Source: Rhizophagus clarus (Eukaryota; Glomeromycota; Glomeromycetes; Glomerales; Glomeraceae). Taken from it: a DNA stretch of 64,000 nucleotides. The position numbers and the translations under genes are program-made. The stretch is taken from assembly GCA_015698045.1 (NCBI GenBank), contig BLAL01000259.1, forward strand, positions 868,001 through 932,000. The letters run 5' to 3'. The notes below the pieces were generated by a model. It was not told the origin of the DNA. It saw only the letters and a list, made by a program, of their open reading frames with translations, and did not search any database. Below are positions 57,150 to 64,000 of the stretch, piece after piece (the stretch's first letter is position 1; each line of letters starts with the position of its first letter).

Positions 57150-58685
57150 TCATATACTATTAAATTCACCATAACCTTTAATAATGTTTGGATAATTTTC
57201 ACAAATTTTCACTAAATCACCAATAACAAGGGTATTATTCCAATAAAAATTAAATTTTCTAATTTCATTTCTAGTCTTTAAAAAATCTTCAAAAATATTA
57301 CTTTTAATAATCCAACCATGAACTAAAGTAAGAGTTTTTAAATGTAATAAAGGAGCTTTTGATAATTCTAATAAAAGAGGATCAAAACTAATTCTAATAT
57401 CAGTACCAGATAAAGAAGTAGTATTAATAGAACATTTTGAAATTGAAGGATGAAATTTTAAAGTTTTAATAAAAGAACAAGAATTTAATAATTGAGATAA
57501 TTCCAAAGTATCATTAGAAGAAATTGGACCACTATAAAATGAAAGTAAAGGACAATTATTTGATATTGAAATTAAAAGTAAATTAGTATTATTTGGATTT
57601 TGAAATTTACAACATTGAATAACAATATGAGATAATTTACTACCAAAATTATTAAAATTAGTATTAATAATAAATTTTGAAAAAATATCTAAATAAATAG
57701 GGTTTGAATCTTTATAAACTAATTTTTTTAAATTTGGTAAAGAAATTAAAGAAAATTTTAACCAATCATGAAAATTAGAATTATGATAACCACAATCAGT
57801 TAAAGTTAATTCTTGTAAATTATTAAAAGATGATAAATTTTCAAGAGGGAAATAAAATTTTTCTAAATTTAAATTAATTAAAGTAAAAGATTTTTCTAAT
57901 AAAGTAGAAATTGCTTTTTCATCAAATAAAATCTCATACATAATATTATATTGTATAGTTAATTCTTTAAGATTTTTTTGAGATTTTAATAATAAAAGAG
58001 AAGAATCTGTCATATTTCTATAAATTGAAAAAGAAATTCTTTCAATAGAATTTGTAATTTGAGAAAGTTTTAAAAATAAATTTTCCATTATAGGAGTATC
58101 AGAATTATATTGAAATTCTTTAAGATTTGAAAAGCAATTTTTCTTTGATTTAGGAATTTGATTAATTATATCTAAAATAATATCAGAAGTAGTACCAGTA
58201 GTTTTAACAATTATGGTATGACTTATTTTTAAAATATTTATAAAAGAAGAATTATGTAAATGTGTAGTTAAAATTGAAAGTAATAATTTAATTTGAGTAG
58301 AAGTATAAGATAATTTACCATAATTTGGATGAGCAAACCAATCTTTTACTGCCAAGTCAATACAAAGCATATCTATAACACGAAGAAATGTTTGATAATT
58401 AAATGTTAAATTTGTTATTTCAGGAATTTTAATTTCTTGTTTGATTAAAATGTTTTTTGATTCTTGTGGTAATGTTGATATAAATGTATTTATGAGGGAA
58501 AACATTCTTCTTGATCCATATCTACTATCAAATTTCGTTAATGAAAATGGGTTACTCCATAATATTGGTATCGCCGTTCGACACCAATATCTATTAACTA
58601 ATATACAAGGGAATAGTGATACTGGATCATCTTCTAAATATTTAAAAATTGGTATTAAACATTCCGAAATTAATGTTGATGCCAT
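57150..58685 (-). CDS. F-box protein
   Basis: Single-exon gene of 511 codons. The F-box lies at residues about 5-48 (LISECLIPIFKYLEDD, then LFPCILVNRYWCRTAIPILW). The remainder has leucine-rich repeat-like stretches (NLKELTIQYN, LINLNLEKFYF, NLQELTLTDCG, LPNLKKLVYKD). The likely role is a Skp1-binding substrate adaptor of an SCF ligase; the target is unknown. The gene converges on the WDR6-like gene, with only 32 bp between the two stop codons. The sequence upstream of the start is a T20 run and A-rich DNA. Confidence 0.87.
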   Translation of the reverse strand: MASTLISECLIPIFKYLEDDPVSLFPCILVNRYWCRTAIPILWSNPFSLTKFDSRYGSRRMFSLINTFISTLPQESKNILIKQEIKIPEITNLTFNYQTFLRVIDMLCIDLAVKDWFAHPNYGKLSYTSTQIKLLLSILTTHLHNSSFINILKISHTIIVKTTGTTSDIILDIINQIPKSKKNCFSNLKEFQYNSDTPIMENLFLKLSQITNSIERISFSIYRNMTDSSLLLLKSQKNLKELTIQYNIMYEILFDEKAISTLLEKSFTLINLNLEKFYFPLENLSSFNNLQELTLTDCGYHNSNFHDWLKFSLISLPNLKKLVYKDSNPIYLDIFSKFIINTNFNNFGSKLSHIVIQCCKFQNPNNTNLLLISISNNCPLLSFYSGPISSNDTLELSQLLNSCSFIKTLKFHPSISKCSINTTSLSGTDIRISFDPLLLELSKAPLLHLKTLTLVHGWIIKSNIFEDFLKTRNEIRKFNFYWNNTLVIGDLVKICENYPNIIKGYGEFNSI

Positions 58686-59688
58686 AATAAAAATATTTAT
58701 AATATTTTAATTATGTTAGGGATTTTTTTTTTTTTTTTTTTTTAAAAAAATTTTTCGAAAAAGAAAAAAGAATAGTTTAAAAAACAATACGGCTAATGTT
58801 TATATTTTCGAGAATTACACCAAATAGTCTTTGCGTAAATTACGTGATACAATTAGTTGATCATGTTTTCTAAATTTAGTAACGGTGTATTTATTAAACG
58901 CATTAATGCATTAAATGAATGAATATTGATTTTTTTTTTTAAAAAAAAAAATTATATATATATATATATTACTTTGAAACAAAGAAACAAAATAAAAAAA
59001 AATTATGATTTTTTTTTTTTTATGAAAAAATATCATAAGGTGTTTCAAGAATTTTACAAACATTTCACATGATTACTAAAAAGAAAAAAATATTTGTGGC
59101 GGAGGAATTTAAAGTTGTCGTGTGGAACTCTTGGCGTATTGTCGTTTTTTTTTTTTTTTTTTTTTTGTTTTATATCATTACAATGAACCATATTTCTTTA
59201 ACTGTAACTTGTGAGTCTAATTGTTAACTAATTCGTTGTTATAAAATTATTATATAAGTTAAACTTTGTTATTATTGGTAGAAATCTTAATTAACGATAA
59301 GAACCACATTATCTTTTTTTTTTTTTTTTTGAAACTGTTTGATTATTATTTTATGAGGATCCTTATTTATAAAATTTTTTCGTTGTATTTCGTTTGGACC
59401 CAATAAAAAACGTGAAAGAAATTGTTTACTACATAATATTAAACGTTAATTTAATATATTTGTAAAAAAACAATAATTAACAATAAAAAAAAAGAGAATT
59501 CTTTTATCAGAAAATTGGAAAATAAACTTTGTTGAATAGTCATTATTAATTCAAATTTTGTTAATTCATGTTACAGATAATATAAATAATGGCGATTATA
59601 AGAAAGAAAAAAAAGCGTGCATCTTTTATTATAATATCAGATCATGCAAACACAATCGAGTGTGTATCAAACTTTTTCTATTTTTTCG

Positions 59689-59719
<31 letters not shown>

Positions 59720-60224
59720 TTTTTTTGAAACCAATTCGAGGTTTGGGCCGGAATTAGTAAAAATTTTTTTATGTCCAAAAACTTCCGATCATGGACATTA
59801 AATGCATATGTATAATGTATATTAATTATCTAATTAATGTTATGATAAGTTTGATAACAATCAAGTTTTTTTCTTGATTTTTAACGGAACAGATATAGTG
59901 GCATGATTTCGCCACTATAATCTATAATTAACATTTCATTATGTATTCATTATGTAAAGGATTTGACATTTGGAATTGACCGAAAAACTGAATGGCGTGT
60001 GTTATTATGTTGCATTCATGGCTTTGATCAATGACATCATAGACTGTTACCATAAATATTATTATCATTTATATATTTATAAAATTCCATTTTAAGAATA
60101 TGTCGGCGCGTTACGTTTAAGTCTCCGCAACTCCGCCCATTCTGCAAAAAAATTTATGCAACATGCAACCTTCAAGTGGAGAATTTTAATTTGCCGCACC
60201 GGATTTTATTTATTATATTTTAAA

Positions 60225-60263
<39 letters not shown>

Positions 60264-60564
60264 AAAGAAAACAATATCATATGCAAAGTTGTTTGTTTAG
60301 ACTATTTACGATTGGTTAAACATTTTAGTTTTAATAATATAATAGTGTAACAAAATATCATGGTACAAGCCAATCTGACCTTTGTCTCCTACCAAAGCTA
60401 ACCCAAAAGAAGGGAAATATCGTCCGAAATTTACGGATCTTACTTTAATAGGCATATCATACACATTCAATTAAAAAATTATAAATAATGATAGAATTTT
60501 CACCTTTCTGATTTTTTCTTTTAACGAAATTTTTCTTTTCTTCTTTCATTATTCTATTTTTTTC

Positions 60565-60595
<31 letters not shown>

Positions 60596-60618
60596 GAAGA
60601 AAAAAAAAAAAAAAAAAA
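58686..60618. other. Intergenic with many long homopolymer runs
   Basis: Runs of T or A of 15-30 bases occur at about 58722, 58931, 59144, 59312, 59690, 60230 and 60568. TA repeats occur near 58953. Short frames here (for example 59589-59801 and 60156-60350) run through the homopolymers and are not credible genes. No RNA gene seen. Confidence 0.5.
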
Positions 60619-60619
60619 A
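60568..60619 (+). repeat. T-run followed by A-run directly before an F-box start
   Basis: A T tract of nearly 30 bases, five bases (gaag and one flanking base), then about 20 A bases that end in the ATG at 60619. In RNA the two tracts could pair as a hairpin touching the start codon. A poly(dA:dT) promoter element is the simpler reading. Confidence 0.6.
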
Positions 60620-62277
60620 TGTCCATAGAAATTAATACGGATGTTTTATCAGTAATTTTATATTTTCTAAGATATAATAGACGATCATTACATTCATGCC
60701 TCTTGGTAAATCGACTTTGGTGTGAATTAACAATTCCAATCTTATGGAGGGACCCTTGGACTTTCTTTTATAGATTGGAAAATACTTCATCCCCTTCAGT
60801 TCAAAATCAACCGATAAAATTAATTAACACATATTTATCGTTACTTCCTCAAGAGTCAATAATTGAATTACAAAATAATGGAATTAACGTTCCAATATAT
60901 CAATATAAATCAACTTTAAATTATCCATCCTATTTAAGAGGTTTAGATCTTGATTATCTTAATAGGTCAATTTTACGTTGGCATTATAAGTATAATGAAA
61001 AACATTCAACTCATCCTTTTCAAAAAGCTGTCACACGACTTAAGAAATTCTGTAAAAAAGTTACGGGTCGAGATGATTCTATAGAAACAACGAACGATGA
61101 GGATAGGATAAGATATGATCAAATTCATTTAATTTGTTCAAAACTTTTATCACTTTTTTTTAAAGAATCACCAAAATTAAGTTTAATTCGTATAAAACAA
61201 AAAAAATATGAAATACCATTTCCCTTATTTGAAAACTTGGTAAAATTAGATGAAACGAAGAATTGTCTCTCGTATCTAACCGGATTAGAATGCGTGGATG
61301 ATCATAATATGGAAGAAATTTACACCCACCTCGCCTTAAATAATACAAACATTTCTCAAATTATGATTCATGGGTATCGAAACACATCATCTTTAGCAAA
61401 TTTAATAAGCGTTCAAAAAAAATTACAAAAACTTTATATCGTAAATGTTAGTAGAGTATCACCTAATGACTATTGGACGACACCTGGCGTTGGTTTGGAA
61501 TTACAAAGAAAAGCTCCTTTTATAACAATACTTAAATTAGAAGGTTCTTGTAGATTTTTAGAGTTATTAAAAGATTTTATAAATTTAAAAGAATTTTCTT
61601 TAAGGTGTGTTCATAGAAATTCTTGTATCAATAACAACAACAATAATAGATTACTTGTGAAGGCTCCAAAACTTATAAATTTAGAAAAATTCGAATTTGA
61701 GTGCGATCATAAATATGAAATAAAATTTATAGTGGATTTAATTAAGAGTACTCGACATTTAAGAAAAGTTATAATTGAAGGTTCAAGAATATTGGATCCA
61801 ACTAATTGTAATTTATTGTTGGATTCTATTAAAACTTATTGCCCCCGTCTAAAAAATTGTTCTATCCCCCTTTCAACGATTGATCCCCCTTTAATTACTC
61901 TACTCAGATCTTGTAAGGAGATTCAGAGATTATGTCTTTTTTCCGTCCCTTCAGCAAATCAGATTAATATTAATTATTGTGATAATTTTTTGCTTCAAAT
62001 ATTAGAATTTGAAAAGCTTGAACCTACCAATTTGCGTACTCTTGAATTAATTAATTGTAGTTTTTCTGTTGAAGTGTGGGAGAAATTCTTAAAAACTCAA
62101 TATGAAACATATGGAATATATAATACAAAGGAAACAAGAAAATCTGTTTCTTATTTATGGATGGAATATAATTTTTATCCTCCTTCAGAATTTTTAGAGA
62201 TTTGTTCTCTATATAAAAAGTTGGGTATGTTGAAGACTTACGAAAATATTAGCTCATGCAAATCTGGGTATGTATAA
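60619..62277 (+). CDS. F-box protein
   Basis: Single-exon gene of 552 codons. The F-box lies at residues about 5-47 (INTDVLSVILYFLRYN, then LHSCLLVNRLWCELTIPILW). A basic stretch follows at about 130-150 (KAVTRLKKFCKKVTGR), and then a body of leucine-rich repeat-like segments (LEKFEFECDH, LRKVIIEGSRI, LRTLELINCSF). Codon usage is less extremely AT-rich than in the F-box gene at 41771. A short Asn run (NNNNN) lies near residue 342. The likely role is an SCF adaptor with unknown substrate. Confidence 0.87.
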   Translation: MSIEINTDVLSVILYFLRYNRRSLHSCLLVNRLWCELTIPILWRDPWTFFYRLENTSSPSVQNQPIKLINTYLSLLPQESIIELQNNGINVPIYQYKSTLNYPSYLRGLDLDYLNRSILRWHYKYNEKHSTHPFQKAVTRLKKFCKKVTGRDDSIETTNDEDRIRYDQIHLICSKLLSLFFKESPKLSLIRIKQKKYEIPFPLFENLVKLDETKNCLSYLTGLECVDDHNMEEIYTHLALNNTNISQIMIHGYRNTSSLANLISVQKKLQKLYIVNVSRVSPNDYWTTPGVGLELQRKAPFITILKLEGSCRFLELLKDFINLKEFSLRCVHRNSCINNNNNNRLLVKAPKLINLEKFEFECDHKYEIKFIVDLIKSTRHLRKVIIEGSRILDPTNCNLLLDSIKTYCPRLKNCSIPLSTIDPPLITLLRSCKEIQRLCLFSVPSANQININYCDNFLLQILEFEKLEPTNLRTLELINCSFSVEVWEKFLKTQYETYGIYNTKETRKSVSYLWMEYNFYPPSEFLEICSLYKKLGMLKTYENISSCKSGYV

Positions 62278-63041
62278 ATATTTGTATTATATATTTTTGT
62301 ATTTTTTTTTTTTTTTATAAAAAAAATTAATATTAACGTTATATATTAATATTTCATTACAGTTTATCACCAAAATATTCTTTAAGATTAGATTAAATTA
62401 ATGTATAATAGGCATAATAGATAACGATAAAATAGATAGACATTTATTTTAATAAGAAATTAATTTAATATTTTTGTTTTTTTTTTTTTTTTTGAAGTTT
62501 CGATACTCATAATATAGACTAATTAAAAAAAAAATTGTAAATATTTGTTTTAGTTATTTCATTTTTTAAGCTTATTATTGAGGTCTGGGTACGTACGTAT
62601 ATTAGATACATATTTTTTTTAAAAAAAAATTAACGCATATTAATTTTATATTATTAAGGGTTTGATTAAATTAATGTATAACAGACAAAAAAAAAGATTA
62701 TTTAGAATTAGTTATACTCATTTATTTTAATTTAATTTTTTTTTTTTTTTAATTTTGAAGTTTCGATATTTATAATAGATTTATTAAAAAAAAAATTTAA
62801 AAAATTGTATATAATTTTTTTATTAATTATTTTTTTTTTTACTAATAATAAAAAATTAATCATTCCCGCATTTGAACAGATCGCAGATCTTGTATTTTTC
62901 TGTTTATTTATTTTTTGTTGTCCGGAGCAAAGCGAAAGACAATATATATCTAACGCACTATGAAAAACAAAAGATCACGTGAATTTTTCGTCCATCACGT
63001 TCACGTGAATTTCTCGTGATTGGTATCAGTTTTAAAATTTC
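62278..63041. other. Intergenic, homopolymer-rich, partly duplicated
   Basis: Two related stretches occur here: attaaattaatgtataatagg followed about 100 bp later by gaagtttcgatactcataatag (62393-62515), and attaaattaatgtataacag with gaagtttcgatatttataatag (62664-62778). This suggests a local duplication of about 270 bp. Near 62920 the words tccggag-aaagcgaaagac resemble the left end of the TTA-flanked elements at 35389 and 38522. A direct repeat tcacgtgaattt occurs at about 62976 and 63001. No gene. Confidence 0.45.
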
Positions 63042-63206
63042 AGTGACTGTAAAAGCACAAATTTTTTTTATTCATATCTAAATGATCTGTAACTATTGTA
63101 CTATCACCAAATAATTGACGATAATTTACAGAATTATAAAAACTCGGAGGGGAAACAACAAGTGATCTGCTGCAAAATTCTCATAACGGATAATTTAAAA
63201 TTTTCC
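63042..63206 (-). pseudogene. SPRY-domain fragment of a BTB-SPRY gene
   Basis: The top strand reads gtgactgtaaaagcacaaatt, tttattcatatctaaatgat, ctgtaactattgta, caccaaataattgacgataat, then tgatctgctgcaaaattctc. These follow the DNA encoding HLDMNKRTCAFTVNG back to the QPTGW region of intact copies. Frameshifts and missing parts leave no open frame. It lies over 22 kb from the array, on the far side of the housekeeping genes. Confidence 0.7.
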
Positions 63207-64000
63207 AACCACGAAAAATAAATACTTCCGGTTGAAGCTCATTCATGATCTACGCCGCGACGCTGCGTCTGTTTATTTGTGTACTCCCTTGATATCTTTT
63301 ACACTGCTTGTTGTGAGAAATAAATACAAGTTTCGTTAAATTATACTGTGTTCGTTCTTGCTCAGAGCAATTATTAAGTCTTTTTTCGCAAAAATATCCT
63401 ATTAATTATGGTGGAAATATCAGTGAAATTAGTAATAGATATTGGCGGAAGAGATGAATCGGTGATATTGGTGCTGATAATAATTGTTTAAACTCGAAAA
63501 AGTTACGTACAACTGCATCGACCGGTGTTGAAATACGGGTTGGACAGCAGGTCGAAGCTCGATTGTCGTCCGATATCAGCCAACTGATTCTATTTTCGCC
63601 CGAGATAGGAACCGCAAGCCAGGTAGAATGCAGTTATTGCTGAAGTTCAGTGATGAGAAATTATGGTTTCCGGTGAGATTTCAACCGGAATACCGGAATA
63701 CCGGAATACCATTGGAATTCCGAAATAAAATTTTGATAGAACATATTCCAAAATTAATTCCAGAATGAAGCCTAAATAAAAAGAAGGAAGAAAGGGAACT
63801 TTGGCAAGTGGCAACGTTTCCAAATCAGAATAACACAGAAACACAAATACTAAAATTGACATTACCAATCTAGGTTTGCATTCAAGTGAAAAAGAATATC
63901 CAAGATGCTGCTCCTAGAAAAAGATGGAAGAAAGGGGAGTCAGCAAAAGTTCCCAAAACTTCACAAAAAACATAAAACGAACTCTACCTACTTAGCATTT
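63207..64000. other. Less AT-rich terminal block, unassigned
   Basis: The composition shifts toward G and C (ctacgccgcgacgctgcgtc near 63251). A tag reading gaaataaatacaag near 63317 resembles a polyadenylation region. Three direct copies of accggaat stand at 63684-63707. It might be a retroelement terminal region, but I could not find both ends in the window. Confidence 0.3.

Overview
The window looks like nuclear DNA of an arbuscular mycorrhizal fungus (Glomeromycotina, Rhizophagus-like). The reasons are the strong AT bias with long homopolymer tracts, short GT-AG introns in the conserved eukaryotic genes, large families of intronless BTB and F-box genes, and abundant decayed repeats. The species assignment is inference; no database was searched.

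Region 1 (about 0.5-40.4 kb) is a BTB-SPRY gene territory. It has seven intact single-exon genes of 461-469 codons (533-1927 -, 5733-7142 +, 12822-14222 -, 29618-31003 -, 32632-34029 -, 35738-37132 -, 38886-40283 -). At least seven broken copies surround them (8223-8961, 11785-12416, 19474-20369, and BTB scraps near 15.5, 31.7, 34.9 and 38.0 kb). Another SPRY scrap lies at 63.1 kb. Each protein has an N-terminal BTB domain, a helical BACK-like middle, a variable linker and a C-terminal SPRY (B30.2-like) domain, the layout expected of a substrate adaptor for a cullin-3 ubiquitin ligase. The genes share a compact 5' module (a doubled GTACAACAT followed by a TATA-like stretch, with an upstream GAAGGCGCAG block). 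The last three genes form a tandem array with a unit of about 3.1 kb; the middle gene is a mosaic of its neighbours. Between the genes lie miniature transposons, palindromes, dispersed repeats and unidentified coding relics.

Region 2 (about 41.7-62.3 kb) is a gene-dense segment. It holds an F-box gene (41771-43549 +), an eight-exon short-chain dehydrogenase of the HSD17B10 type (43803-45174 +), a many-exon mitochondrial GUF1/LepA GTPase (47266-51025 -), a many-exon WDR6/Rtt10-like WD40 protein (51193-57117 +), and two more single-exon F-box genes (57150-58685 -, 60619-62277 +). GUF1 and WDR6 are divergent across only 167 bp. WDR6 and the next F-box gene converge with 32 bp between stop codons.

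The functional theme is two expanded classes of ubiquitin-ligase adaptor, BTB-SPRY for cullin-3 and F-box for SCF, around a small island of conserved mitochondrial and translation genes. No rRNA, tRNA or CRISPR was found.
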